Shown piece by piece: positions 15,688 through 24,364 of a stretch of DNA of 64,000 bases (position 1 is the first letter of the stretch; the number at the start of each line of letters is the position of its first letter). The stretch is from Pseudoclavibacter chungangensis (GTDB lineage Bacteria; Actinomycetota; Actinomycetes; Actinomycetales; Microbacteriaceae). Below the pieces are notes generated by a model, which had not been told where the DNA came from, did no database searches, and worked only from the letters and a program-made list of their open reading frames with translations. The translations under genes were made by a program, and so were the position numbers. The DNA is taken from the NCBI RefSeq assembly GCF_013410545.1, contig NZ_JACCFV010000001.1, forward strand, positions 868,001 through 932,000, in the 5' to 3' direction.

Positions 15688-16278
15688 TCAGGCGGCCTCG
15701 GGTTCGTCGCGGGCGGGACGTTCCTCGCGCAGGCGCGGTTCGACACGGCGCTCGGGTGCGTAGCCGGCCTTGTCGGCGTAGAACGCGCGAATGCGATCCA
15801 TGTCGGCGGGCACGTCGCCCGTGAGCTCGATCGTCGGGCCGAGCCCGGTCGTCATGGTCGTCCGGTCGACGTAGCCGAGCGTGACGGGCATTCCCGTCTC
15901 GCTGGCGATGCGGTAGAAGCCGGACTTCCAGTGCGTGTGCCCACCCCGGGTACCGTCCGGCGTGACTACGAGCCCGAACACCTCGCCGGACTGCACGCGC
16001 TCGACGACCTCGCCGACGATCCGCCCGGCATCGGCGCGATCGACGGGGATGCCGCCGAGTGCACGCATGATCGGCCCACGCCATCCGCTGAAGAGGCTCT
16101 GCTTGCCGAGCCAGTGGATGCGCATGCGGAGCGTTCCCGTGATCGCGAGCATGAGCACGAAGTCCCAGTTCGACGTGTGCGGTGCGCCGATCAGCACGGT
16201 CGGGCGGGTCGGCGCGGGCTCGCTCACGAGCCGCCAACGCGAGAACGTCCAGAACACTCGGGCGATGAGGCGCAGCAC
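15688..16278 (-). CDS. PlsC-like acyltransferase
   Basis: The 196-residue 1-acyl-glycerol-3-phosphate-type acyltransferase has the HTSNWD motif at residues 34-39 (H-x4-D catalytic pair) and PDGTR at 107-111, a variant of the usual EGTR substrate motif. A hydrophobic N-terminal stretch probably associates with the membrane. Such short PlsC-like proteins may acylate lysophospholipid or other glycerol derivatives; the true acceptor is unknown. It follows the zinc-ribbon gene in orientation, separated by a 57-bp hairpin element. Confidence 0.8.
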   Translation of the reverse strand: MLRLIARVFWTFSRWRLVSEPAPTRPTVLIGAPHTSNWDFVLMLAITGTLRMRIHWLGKQSLFSGWRGPIMRALGGIPVDRADAGRIVGEVVERVQSGEVFGLVVTPDGTRGGHTHWKSGFYRIASETGMPVTLGYVDRTTMTTGLGPTIELTGDVPADMDRIRAFYADKAGYAPERRVEPRLREERPARDEPEAA

Positions 16279-16360
16279 GCCCCTACGCTAAGCCAAAACC
16301 GCACCCGCCCACGCCATCTCTCGTCAGCCCGACCGCACGGCCGGCCGGACGGCTGGCCGG

Positions 16361-16417
16361 GTTCCGGGCGAAATCTGGTCTTCCGGGGCACCCGGAACCC
16401 CCGAAACCGCCCGGAAC
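16361..16417. repeat. 57-bp hairpin element, copy A
   Basis: The element has two 27-nt arms around a GCA loop. It begins GTTCCGGGCG and ends CCCGGAAC. The outer ~10 bp and inner ~8 bp pair, but the arm middles do not: the left arm carries an AAATCTGG core like copy C, the right a CCGAAACC core like copy B. It lies between two co-directional minus-strand genes. Two sister copies lie at 17598 and 19575. Confidence 0.8.
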
Positions 16418-16454
16418 ACCGTCGTGGTGCATGTGGGCGGAACGAGCGGTTCGG

Positions 16455-17117
16455 TCAGTCGCAGTTCGGGCAGGCGCCGCCCGCGACCGGGAGTTGGATG
16501 AAGCACGTCGGGCACAGCGCGACGACCGGTTCCGCCGGCTGTTGTGATCGCGTGCTCGTCGAGGGCGACGCCGCGGTGGCCCGCGTGGTGTCACGTCCCG
16601 CCGTCGCGGTCGTCTGGCGCGGACGCGATGCGGCCGTGCCGCTCGTCCGAGGTCGCCGGTGGCCAGGATCCGTGTTCGGACGAGCGTCCTCCGGGACGTC
16701 GTCGCAGAACTCGAGATAGCACCGGAGGCGCGCCTCGGCCGCGAGCTGCTCGCGCTGCGCCTCGTCGGTAGCCGGTGCGTGCCCCTCGACGCGGAGCGCC
16801 TCGTCGAAGAACGGCCCCACGCGGCCGTCGTGCGCCCTGATCGCGAGCGCGGTGAGCGGCGGGAGCTCGCGCTCGTGGCACGCGATCGCCACGATGGCGA
16901 GCACGGTGTTCAACCACGTCCGCGGCTGTGCGTTGGCCGACAGCCGCGTCCGTTCCTGCACCTCCTCGATGAGGGCGGGGTGCGTGATGACGCCGTCGAA
17001 GGTCGTCGCGGTCTCGCGCAGCACATTGATCGTCTCCCGCGCCCACACGACCTGCCCCTGCTTGAGGCCGACCGACCGCATCTCCCGAAGACCATGGCCA
17101 TCACTCATGACGTTCAT
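16455..17117 (-). CDS. Hypothetical protein with C-terminal zinc ribbon
   Basis: The 220-residue product has three parts. Residues 1-~145 are mostly helical and contain WLNTVLAIVAIACHERELPPLTALAIRAHDG. Residues ~146-192 are a low-complexity Arg/Thr/Ser/Ala linker. The C-terminus has CPTC...CPNC, a small treble-clef/zinc-ribbon pair of CxxC motifs ending at the last residue. No enzyme motif. The ribbon suggests protein or nucleic-acid contact. The start is the ATG at 17117; a second ATG four codons on is possible. Confidence 0.6.
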   Translation of the reverse strand: MNVMSDGHGLREMRSVGLKQGQVVWARETINVLRETATTFDGVITHPALIEEVQERTRLSANAQPRTWLNTVLAIVAIACHERELPPLTALAIRAHDGRVGPFFDEALRVEGHAPATDEAQREQLAAEARLRCYLEFCDDVPEDARPNTDPGHRRPRTSGTAASRPRQTTATAGRDTTRATAASPSTSTRSQQPAEPVVALCPTCFIQLPVAGGACPNCD

Positions 17118-17195
17118 TTTCGCAGTTCCGCGGACGAGGTGCCGCGGCGTGTCCGGGTCGGCGCCGAGTCCCGGGCCATTCGGTGTCCGGCTCGA

Positions 17196-17555
17196 TCAGC
17201 GTCCGGCCCGTTCGGCGCACGGCACACACCGCACGGCGAAGGGTCGCGCGCGAAGGCGCGCATCCGGGATCGGGCGGCCGCAATCGATGCACACACCGTA
17301 CGTACCGACATCGAGTCGTGCGAGGGCGTCATCCACCTGGCGCACCTCCGACTCGGCGGCGTCCGCGAGGCCCGTCAGGCGTGACCACTCGGTCGAGAGC
17401 GTCGCACCGTCCGGGTCGTGCTCGTCGTCGTCGTTCGCACCCTCGCGGTCGCGCATGAGTGCGGTGAGCATCGCAGAGGTCGCGTCGAGCCGCTCGGCGG
17501 CACTCGCGCGCCGCGCCTCGAGTCGCTCACGCGCCCCTGGCTCGCTCCCACTCAT
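17196..17555 (-). CDS. DksA/TraR-family zinc-finger protein
   Basis: The 119-residue product has an N-terminal coiled-coil-like helical hairpin with an acidic tip (NDDDEHDPDG) and a C-terminal zinc finger YGVCIDCGRPIPDARLRA...RCVPC, with cysteines at about 89, 92, 110 and 113. Members bind the RNA-polymerase secondary channel or act as small regulators. The start is the ATG at 17555; a GTG 18 nt upstream is in frame but lacks a ribosome-binding site. Divergent from the membrane gene at 17759, with hairpin copy B between them. Confidence 0.8.
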   Translation of the reverse strand: MSGSEPGARERLEARRASAAERLDATSAMLTALMRDREGANDDDEHDPDGATLSTEWSRLTGLADAAESEVRQVDDALARLDVGTYGVCIDCGRPIPDARLRARPFAVRCVPCAERAGR

Positions 17556-17597
17556 CCGTCCATTGTCGCGCACAACGATCGGCGTGAGCCCGACGGA

Positions 17598-17654
17598 GTT
17601 CCGGGCGGTTTTCGGGATTCCGGGGCACCCGGAATCCCGAAAACCACCCGGAAC
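17598..17654. repeat. 57-bp hairpin element, copy B
   Basis: Same length and ends as copies A and C (begins GTTCCGGGCG, ends CCCGGAAC). The 27-nt arms pair along their whole length except for one C/T difference that would still allow a G-U pair; the loop is GCA. CGACGGA directly precedes it, as in copy C. It sits in a divergent promoter region, so it is not a normal terminator. Confidence 0.85.
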
Positions 17655-17724
17655 TGCGAGGCGGCGCGACGGTAGTGCGTGGATCGGCCGGGCGTGTGGG
17701 GGGACGCGTTCCAGTACCCTTTGT

Positions 17725-17738
17725 TCAAGTAACCTTGA
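17725..17738 (+). promoter_or_regulatory. Short inverted repeat upstream of the 17759 membrane gene
   Basis: TCAAG-TAAC-CTTGA is a perfect 5-bp inverted repeat in an AT-richer stretch 20 nt before the GTG. TTGTTC just upstream could serve as a -35. Possibly an operator or promoter spacer; weak evidence. Confidence 0.25.
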
Positions 17739-17758
17739 GTGTTTGGGAGTGGTGGATC

Positions 17759-18139
17759 GTGACGGTACTGACCTTCGTCGTGGGCGGGATTCTGGCGCTG
17801 ACCGGGGTGATCGGGTACGTCGTCTCGGGCGCGGAATCGTGGACCGCCCTCATCCCGGCCATCATCGGCGTCATCTTCCTCATCGTCGGATTCATCGCAC
17901 GGAACGAGAAGTTCCGCCGCCACGCGATCCACGGCGTCCTCGTCGTCGCGCTGCTCGGGCTCGCCGGGACGTTCATGAACGTCATGAAGATCGGCACGCT
18001 CTTCGACGGTTCGGCGGAGCGGCCGCTCGCCGTCATCTCGAGCACCATCACCTTCGTCGTGCTGCTCGTCTACATCGCGTTCGGCGTGAACTCGTTCATC
18101 CAGGCGCGTCGCAACAAGCGCGCCGCCGTCACGTCCTGA
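17759..18139 (+). CDS. Four-helix membrane protein
   Basis: The 126-residue product starts from the GTG at 17759, 9 nt after a GGGAG site, rather than the ATG at 17675. Four helices are evident: VLTFVVGGILALTGVIGYVV, TALIPAIIGVIFLIVGFIA, HGVLVVALLGLAGTFMNV and SSTITFVVLLVYIAFGVN. A basic tail follows. Small integral membrane proteins of this pattern are common in Actinobacteria and uncharacterised. No partner gene is evident. Confidence 0.65.
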   Translation: MTVLTFVVGGILALTGVIGYVVSGAESWTALIPAIIGVIFLIVGFIARNEKFRRHAIHGVLVVALLGLAGTFMNVMKIGTLFDGSAERPLAVISSTITFVVLLVYIAFGVNSFIQARRNKRAAVTS

Positions 18140-18288
18140 GTTTGCACGTCCCGGTGCTCGTCGCGGCGTCCACGCCGGTTCCGTCGACGTGTGACGTCGC
18201 CGTTCGCGCTCGGTATGAACGAGCGGTCACCGGCACCACGCGCCGTCGGTGCGAACCGGTGTCGTCGGCGCGCGGTGTCGGCACGTAG

Positions 18289-18620
18289 TGGCGTCGAGGG
18301 CGCGGGGCGTTGTGCCGTACCGGTGTCGCGGGCGCGGGGAACCGGTGTCGGTATCGGGAGTCGTTCTGACATGGCGTCGAGGGCGCGGGGCGTTGTGCCG
18401 TACCGGTGTCGCGGGCGCGGGGAACCGGTGTCGGTATCGGGAGTCGTTCTGACATGGCGTCGAGGGCGTGGGGCGTTGTGACGTACCGGCGTCGCAGGCG
18501 CAGTGAGCCGGTGTCGGCGTCGAAGGCGCGGGCAACCGGTGTCGGTGTTGCGAATCGTTCTGACGTGGCGTCGAGGCGTGGGGTCGTGACGTACCGGCAT
18601 CGCTTGTCGCCGGCGTGAAC
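18289..18620. repeat. 83-bp tandem repeat array
   Basis: The 622-bp gap 18140-18761 contains no supportable gene. From 18289 an 83-bp unit starting TGGCGTCGAGGG repeats at 18372 and 18455, the first two copies nearly identical. A third diverged copy and a partial one starting at 18566 follow. Each unit contains ACCGGTGTCG and TCGTTCTGAC motifs. The units are contiguous with no unique spacers, so this is a minisatellite, not a CRISPR. Open frames across it on both strands are low-complexity and not family-like. Confidence 0.8.
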
Positions 18621-18761
18621 GGCGTCGTCGGCGCGGGACTGCGACGTTCCCCGGTGTCGATCGTGTGGAGCGCCGGGGCGGGGTCGCCGATCGGCGGCCG
18701 AAGCCGCCGGTGGCGACCACCCACGAATCCCGGACGTGCGCCCGTTACCGCCTGATCGCGA

Positions 18762-19523
18762 TCAGCGCGCCGCGAGCGCGGCGAGTTCGTCGCGGGTGAG
18801 CGCCGAGACGTTCATGTCGATGAAGTACTCCGTGCCGGTGTAGCCGTCGAGACGGTCCCGATGGGAGTACTGCCAGATCGTCCAGTCCCGTCCGTCGTCG
18901 AGCGACGGCGGGAGGACGACCGAGCGGATCCAGATCGGATTCTCGGCGTAGGCGTCCGTGAGGTACCGCGAGTAGGCGGGTGCGGTCGCGTACAGCACGG
19001 GCGTGACGCCGTAGTGCGCCTCCAGGCGATCGAGGAGGGGGACGAGGATCGACGTCACTTGGTCGCGACTCGGTGGTGCATCGAAGTACGCGCCGTAGTA
19101 CTCGACGTCGATCGCGATCGGCAGGGTCCCGTCGGCGGGGACGTTCGCGATGATGTTGTCGGCCTGCGTCTCGCCCGGACTGTCGAAGCTCATGAAGTGG
19201 TAGGCGCCGACGAGCAGATCGCTCGACATCGCGCCCGCCCAGTTCGCCGCGAAGAACTCGTCGACATCGGACGATCCCTCGGTGGACTTGATGTACGCGA
19301 AATCGATGTCCTGCGCCGCCAGCACGTCCCAGTCGATCTCGCCCTGGTAGGACGACACGTCGACGCCCCGCACGTCGTGCCCCGTCGCGAACACGCGGCC
19401 CGGCCAGATCACGCCCCCGAAGGCGAGCGCCCCGAGCACGAGGAGAACGACGAGCACCCCCGACGACACGAATACCCACGTACGGCGGGACGGACGTCGT
19501 CGGCTCGCTCGCTCGCTCGGCAT
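18762..19523 (-). CDS. GH25 lysozyme, membrane-anchored
   Basis: The 253-residue product has a basic cytoplasmic N-terminus and one transmembrane or uncleaved signal helix (~residues 16-37). The GH25 domain includes GVDVSSYQGEIDW (catalytic-site Asp55), FAYIKSTEG, AYHFMSF and IAIDVEYYG (Asp139/Glu141) and ends with WTIWQYSHRDRLDGY...DMN. It cleaves the MurNAc-GlcNAc bond of peptidoglycan outside the cell. The domain is complete, so activity is expected. Role is probably wall remodelling. Divergent from the acyltransferase at 19823, with hairpin copy C between them. Confidence 0.88.
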   Translation of the reverse strand: MPSERASRRRPSRRTWVFVSSGVLVVLLVLGALAFGGVIWPGRVFATGHDVRGVDVSSYQGEIDWDVLAAQDIDFAYIKSTEGSSDVDEFFAANWAGAMSSDLLVGAYHFMSFDSPGETQADNIIANVPADGTLPIAIDVEYYGAYFDAPPSRDQVTSILVPLLDRLEAHYGVTPVLYATAPAYSRYLTDAYAENPIWIRSVVLPPSLDDGRDWTIWQYSHRDRLDGYTGTEYFIDMNVSALTRDELAALAAR

Positions 19524-19574
19524 GGGCCGAGTGTAGGGCTACGTCCCCCCGTCGCTCAGGCAGAGCGCGACGGA

Positions 19575-19631
19575 GTTCCGGGCGAAATCTGGGGTTCCGG
19601 GTGCCCCTGAACCCCAGATTTCGCCCGGAAC
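19575..19631. repeat. 57-bp hairpin element, copy C
   Basis: The 27-nt arms are identical except one position, with a TGC loop. It begins GTTCCGGGCG and ends GCCCGGAAC, and CGACGGA precedes it as in copy B. It lies in the divergent promoter region between the GH25 and acyltransferase genes, 52 bp from the lysozyme start. Its arm core (AAATCTGGGG) differs from copy B, but pairing is kept, which implies selection or gene-conversion on the fold. Confidence 0.85.
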
Positions 19632-19822
19632 TCGGTGGGTTGCGGGGGCTCGGGGCGCGCGGAGGTGCGCGGGGCGCGGGGGTTGGGGCGGACAGGGGCG
19701 GACGGGTGGGCACGGTCGGTGAACGGCGCGCGAACGCGCCGCGCACCCTCCGAACGCACGGCCGTGTCGCACGCTCGGTGCGCGACACTGTCGGGAGACC
19801 CTCGAGAGAGACGGACCCGCAC

Positions 19823-21538
19823 ATGAAGCCACTGCCCGTTCCGCCCCTGTCGCAGACGCTCGAGCGCACGCTCGAGGCCGTCGCGCCCCTCGTCGACGCC
19901 CACGAGTTGCACCGCCTGCGCGACGTCGTCGACGCGTTCGCCGCCGGTGAGGGGCCGCGCGTGCAGGCGGAGCTCGAGCGGTTCGCGGCGGCCGAGGAGC
20001 GCACCGGACGGAGCTGGCTGTCGGAGGCGTGGCTCGAGGACTACCTCGTCGTGCGCGAACCGCTGCCGCTCACGACGAGCGTCGCGATCCAGGTGAACTG
20101 GGACGCGACGCCGGAGCAGGGACGCGGCGTCGAACGCGCCGCGGACATCGTCCACCGGCTCGCGACCGTGCACCTACGCCACCTGCGCGGTGAGCTCGAC
20201 GCCGAACTCGGATTCCGTGACGAGCCGCTCTCGGCCGAGCAGCGCCGCTACCTCGCGGGCGGCGCGCGCACGCCGCGTCCCGAGGTCGACGGCTTCGTGG
20301 CCGGCCCCTCGGACGCGTCGAACCGTGAGATCGGCGTCGTGTGGCGCGGCCACCTCCTCGCGGTCCCCGTGAGCGACGCGTCGGGCGCGCCCGTCGGCCG
20401 CGACCGGCTCGCCGCGACCCTCGGCGCGATCTCCCGACTCGGCCCGGCGTCGTCCCCGTCGGTGCTCACACCGTCGTACCTCGGCAGCGCCGCGCTCGCG
20501 CCGATCCTCGACGAACTCCTCGCCGAGGACGGCAATCGGCGGACGTATGCGCGGCTCGTCGATCTGCTCTTCGTGACGACACTCGTCGAGGAGCAGGGCG
20601 AGGACGCGGCCCAGCTCAAGCGCGCCGGCGTGGGGCTCGATCGGACGTGGACGTACAAGCCCGCGAGCTACGCGATCGGCCTTCGTGATTCGTTCGTCGG
20701 CATCCACATGGAGCACAGCATCTACGACGCGGGGAGTGCACTCAGCGTGCTCGAGGCCGCGAAACTCGTCGAACCGGTCGACGAGGGGACGGGTGAGGCC
20801 CCGACGGCGACCCCGCTCGTGTGGCGCACCACAGCCGACCTCGCAGAACGGATCGTGGCCGGTGCCGAGACCTACCGCCAGGAGGCGGCGCACTACCGGT
20901 GCCGACTCGTGCGTGTCGCGGTCGCCCCGCCACTCACGTCGCGCGTGAGCATCGACGGGCTCATGCAGTTCACGATGCTCGCGGCCCAATTGCGCACCTT
21001 CGATCGGATCCGCTCCACCTACGAGGCCGTCGACATGCGCGAGTACCAGGCCGGGCGCACGGAGTGCCTGCGGCCCAACACGGGCGAGGCCGTCGCGCTC
21101 GCGCACGCGCTCGTCGACGGGACGGCGACCCCCGCGCACCTCCGCGCCGCGCTCGACGCGCACCGGACCGGTGTCAAGCGCGCGAAGTCGGGCGGTGCCG
21201 TCGACCGGCATCTCTGGGGGCTCGAGCGCGCGGCGCGCCGCCTGGGCCTCGCGCCCGCACTGTTCACCGATCCCGCCGTGCGGCTCCTGACGACGAGCGT
21301 GCTGTCGACGACCTCGCTCGGGCGACGCGACCTCGTGCTGCGCATCGCGTTCCCGCCCGTCGTGCCGGACGGGCTCGGCATCTACTACGTGAACGACGTC
21401 GACGCGTTCGAGTTCCTCGTCAACTGGCGCGACGACGAACTCGATCGTGTGGACGCCTTCGAGGACGCGCTCGACGAGTTCGCGCCACTCGTCTGGGCGC
21501 TCGCGGACGCACTCGGGAGCACCTCAGACATCCGATGA
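19823..21538 (+). CDS. Carnitine/choline O-acyltransferase family protein
   Basis: The 571-residue product spans the whole family length. The N-terminus LPVPPLSQTLERTLEAV...PL matches the conserved start of the family. The catalytic histidine region is GIHMEHSIYDAGS with His298; the usual Asp-Gly after it is Asp-Ala here. C-terminal signatures FTMLAAQLRTF, YEAVDMREYQAGRTECLR and VKRAKSGGAVDRHLWGL are clear. These enzymes exchange acyl groups between CoA and carnitine or choline. Bacterial members are uncommon, so the acceptor is uncertain. The start is the ATG at 19823. Confidence 0.85.
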   Translation: MKPLPVPPLSQTLERTLEAVAPLVDAHELHRLRDVVDAFAAGEGPRVQAELERFAAAEERTGRSWLSEAWLEDYLVVREPLPLTTSVAIQVNWDATPEQGRGVERAADIVHRLATVHLRHLRGELDAELGFRDEPLSAEQRRYLAGGARTPRPEVDGFVAGPSDASNREIGVVWRGHLLAVPVSDASGAPVGRDRLAATLGAISRLGPASSPSVLTPSYLGSAALAPILDELLAEDGNRRTYARLVDLLFVTTLVEEQGEDAAQLKRAGVGLDRTWTYKPASYAIGLRDSFVGIHMEHSIYDAGSALSVLEAAKLVEPVDEGTGEAPTATPLVWRTTADLAERIVAGAETYRQEAAHYRCRLVRVAVAPPLTSRVSIDGLMQFTMLAAQLRTFDRIRSTYEAVDMREYQAGRTECLRPNTGEAVALAHALVDGTATPAHLRAALDAHRTGVKRAKSGGAVDRHLWGLERAARRLGLAPALFTDPAVRLLTTSVLSTTSLGRRDLVLRIAFPPVVPDGLGIYYVNDVDAFEFLVNWRDDELDRVDAFEDALDEFAPLVWALADALGSTSDIR

Positions 21539-21697
21539 TCGCGGGTGATCCGTCGGCGTGCCCGGCGGTGCCGTGGAATGTGTGGGCCGTCGGCGGGATC
21601 GTGATATCGCGCAACATCTACGTGCGGCGAGAAAAACACGCCGAGGAGGCGACACGCGCGGGACGCGCCCACGGGTGAAACATCAAACTTTCTGGGC

Positions 21698-21726
21698 TTG
21701 CCGTGTGAACTTCCTCGACGTACGGT
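21698..21726 (+). promoter_or_regulatory. Candidate promoter of the LANTG-anchored peptidase gene
   Basis: TTGCCG (21698-21703) and TACGGT (21721-21726) are separated by exactly 17 nt and sit in a locally AT-richer stretch. This predicts a start site near 21733 and a ~90-nt leader before the ATG at 21823. The rest of the 284-bp gap shows no gene. Inference from consensus only. Confidence 0.35.
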
Positions 21727-21822
21727 GCAACCCGTAGTGAATCGCCCCCATCGATGTGGACGACCCGCTCGCAGTTCCGAAACCGCCCGCGCGTCGACGC
21801 GCGGCTTCGCTTGAGGAGACGC

Positions 21823-24084
21823 ATGAAGCACCCACGTACGGCAATCCGAGGCACGGTCACGCTCGCGCTCGTCGCGGCCATGACGTTCGCCGGGACGAGC
21901 GCCATCGCGTTCGCCGACACGGACGTGTCGCCACCGGATCCGACAACCACCGGCACACCCGAGACCACACCGTCGAGTTCGCCCGGCGACGACGCGACGG
22001 GCGACTCCGCGCCCGCGCCGGACGCCGCCCCCGAGGCGCATACCACCGCCTGGGACGGCGTGACGCCCCAGGAGCCCGTGTTCCAGGACGGCCAGGCGCA
22101 GCCGGTCTACGCCGACCACCCGCTCGTCCAGCAGGAGGTGTGGATCACCGTCCCGGGCGTCGACAGCGACCGCGACGGAGCCGACGACCGTCTGCGCGCG
22201 ACCGTCTACCGGCCCAAGGACACCGACCTCGGCGCAGCGAGCATCACGGTGCCGTCGGTCGTGCAGATGTCGCCCTACTACGGCGGCTTCGCGTCGGAGT
22301 ACTTCCTGCACGACATGCACCAGCCCGGGTGGGACCCGAGCCAGCCCGTTCCGGTCGGTACGGCGGGGACGATCCCCGACACCTCCGGATCGCCCTACGA
22401 CAACCGTCCGAACAGCCGCTTCTACACCGACCGCGGTTTCGCGTACGTCGCCGTCGCCGCGCTCGGCACGAACCTCTCCACCGGTTGCCCGAGCATGCTC
22501 AACGACGACGAGGCGGCATCGACCCGTGCGGTCGTCGACTGGCTCGCCGGCCGCACGCAGGCGCAGGACCTCTCCGGCAATCCCGTGAGCGCGACGTGGT
22601 CGTCTGGCAAGGTCGGTATGACGGGGGTCTCCTACGACGGCACGCTCCCGATCCTCGCGTCGACGACCGGCGTCAAGGGCCTCGAGACGGTCGTCCCCGT
22701 CTCCGCACTCTCGAGCTTCTACGACTACTACCGCGTCGGCGGCCTCATCGTGGAGCCCGAGGGCTACCCGGGTGAGGACCTCGACAACTACGTGTCGGCA
22801 CTGCTCAGCACGCCGTCCCTGCAGGAGAAGTGCGCCTCCCTCGCCGAGGAGTTCGCGCAGCAGCAGGACCGCGCGACCGGGCAGTACAGCGACTTCTGGG
22901 CCGAGCGGGACTTCTTCGAGAACGTCGGCAACGTCACGACACCGACGCTCATCGCGGCGGGCCTCGCCGACTGGAACGTGCGACTCGACCAGACGACGAA
23001 GTGGTACCAGGCGCTCAAGGCACAGGGTGTGCCCGTCAAGCTCGTGCTGCACCAGTACGGGCACGCGACGCCGCCGAGCTCGGGCGACTTCAACTGGCGC
23101 GTCCTGCTCAACAAGTGGTTCTCGCACTACCTCTTCGGTGTCGACAACGGCGTGGAGAACACGAGCGAGGTGAGTCTGCAGAACCAGGACAAGACCACGT
23201 GGACGTATGCCGACTCGTGGCCGCTGCCGGGCAGCGAGGCGGCGACGCTCAACACGCGCCCCGCGACCGACGGTCGCAGTGGTCTCGTGGTGTTCGACGA
23301 GCCCGCCTCGTCGGCCGCGCTCGCGGCCGCCGGTGACACGACGCTGAGTCTCACGGACGACGCGGTCACCTCACAACAGGTGCTCGCGACGAGTGACGAT
23401 CCGGGGCGCGTGATCCTCGCGACGAACCCCGCCGCGGAGGACATCCGCATCAGCGGCTTCACCCAGGCCGATCTGCGATTGAGCTTCAGCAGCCTCGCGC
23501 CGAACCTGTCGCTGCAGCTCATCGACCGCGCGGCAGACGGTTCGGTGCACGTCGTGTCGCGCGGCTGGTGGGACCCGCAGAACCGGAACTCGCTCACGAG
23601 CTCCGAGGCGGTCACACCGGGTGAGTTCTACGACATGTCGATTCCGCTCATTTCGACCGAGTACGTGCTGCCCGCCGGGCACACACTCGAGCTCATGGTG
23701 TTCTCGACGGACATCGACGGCGCGGATCCCGACAACCCGCTGTGCACGACACTGTGCCTGACACCGGGCACGGTCATCACGATCGACACCGCGGCGAGCA
23801 CGCTGAGTGTGCCGTTCGTGGGCGGCGGTGCGCGCGCTGCCGAGGTGTTCGGCAGCGAGCCGGCGCCCGCCGAGCCGACGACCGAGCCGACCGCGACGCC
23901 GGGGGAGCCGACGGCCTCCTCGACGATCGGGCCGAACCCGACGCAGACGGACGCCACGGGGCCGCTCGCGAACACGGGCGGTGAGGGGGTGCCGTTCGCC
24001 TGGCCGATCGCGGCGCTGCTCGCGGCGCTCGGTGTCGGGCTCGCCTGGCGGGCACGTCATTCGGGGACCCGACGGTCGAGCTGA
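21823..24084 (+). CDS. Secreted X-Pro dipeptidyl-peptidase-like hydrolase, LANTG-anchored
   Basis: The 753-residue product starts at ATG after GGAG, with a signal peptide (~1-31) and a Thr/Pro/Ser-rich spacer. The S15/CocE-type alpha/beta hydrolase domain has nucleophile Ser270 in GMTGVSYDG, Asp383 in GLADWNV and His414 in HQYGHAT. A jelly-roll C-terminal domain (SFSSLAPNLSLQLID...RGWWDPQNRNSL) follows, then a Pro/Thr-rich stalk. LANTG (715-719) plus a helix and basic tail form a sortase signal, the LAxTG type of class E sortases. Likely a wall-bound peptidase or esterase. A paralogue follows in tandem; a strong hairpin ends this gene. Confidence 0.88.
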   Translation: MKHPRTAIRGTVTLALVAAMTFAGTSAIAFADTDVSPPDPTTTGTPETTPSSSPGDDATGDSAPAPDAAPEAHTTAWDGVTPQEPVFQDGQAQPVYADHPLVQQEVWITVPGVDSDRDGADDRLRATVYRPKDTDLGAASITVPSVVQMSPYYGGFASEYFLHDMHQPGWDPSQPVPVGTAGTIPDTSGSPYDNRPNSRFYTDRGFAYVAVAALGTNLSTGCPSMLNDDEAASTRAVVDWLAGRTQAQDLSGNPVSATWSSGKVGMTGVSYDGTLPILASTTGVKGLETVVPVSALSSFYDYYRVGGLIVEPEGYPGEDLDNYVSALLSTPSLQEKCASLAEEFAQQQDRATGQYSDFWAERDFFENVGNVTTPTLIAAGLADWNVRLDQTTKWYQALKAQGVPVKLVLHQYGHATPPSSGDFNWRVLLNKWFSHYLFGVDNGVENTSEVSLQNQDKTTWTYADSWPLPGSEAATLNTRPATDGRSGLVVFDEPASSAALAAAGDTTLSLTDDAVTSQQVLATSDDPGRVILATNPAAEDIRISGFTQADLRLSFSSLAPNLSLQLIDRAADGSVHVVSRGWWDPQNRNSLTSSEAVTPGEFYDMSIPLISTEYVLPAGHTLELMVFSTDIDGADPDNPLCTTLCLTPGTVITIDTAASTLSVPFVGGGARAAEVFGSEPAPAEPTTEPTATPGEPTASSTIGPNPTQTDATGPLANTGGEGVPFAWPIAALLAALGVGLAWRARHSGTRRSS

Positions 24085-24123
24085 CCCGGTCGGGGTGTCC
24101 GCTCCGGCGGGGACCCCGATGTG

Positions 24124-24157
24124 ACGGCCGGTGTCCGCGATCGCGGACACCGGCCGT
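24124..24157 (+). terminator. Hairpin terminator after the LANTG-anchored peptidase
   Basis: A perfect inverted repeat, ACGGCCGGTGTCCGC paired across a GATC centre, 39 bp after the stop, followed by TTTCGTTC. The stem of 15-17 bp with a short T-rich tail is typical of actinobacterial terminators. It separates the two peptidase paralogues into independent units. Confidence 0.75.
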
Positions 24158-24364
24158 TTCGTTCGCGGACTCGCACCCGTGCCCCGTCCGAGTCGCGTCC
24201 GCGCGCGTCTCGCGCTCCCGTGCCGTGCCGTGCCGTGCCTCGTCCGGCTGGCGTCGCATCCGGTCCCTCTCGCCCCCGATGGTGTCGGTACCCCGGTCGT
24301 GGCATGATCCGGGAACGGGCGTCCGTCAGGGTGCGTCCTGTTCACCGCGGGGGACGGAGCGAAC

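Noticed and set aside
18289..18620. Possible CRISPR array
   Set aside because: Units are 83 bp, contiguous, without unique spacers; no cas genes in the window.
18070..18720. 216-residue minus-strand frame in the repeat region
   Set aside because: Encodes Pro/Thr/Arg repeats that only reflect the 83-bp DNA repeat.
16361..19631. 57-bp hairpins as simple terminators
   Set aside because: Two copies lie between divergent gene starts, where terminators are not needed, and length and ends are conserved beyond what a terminator requires.
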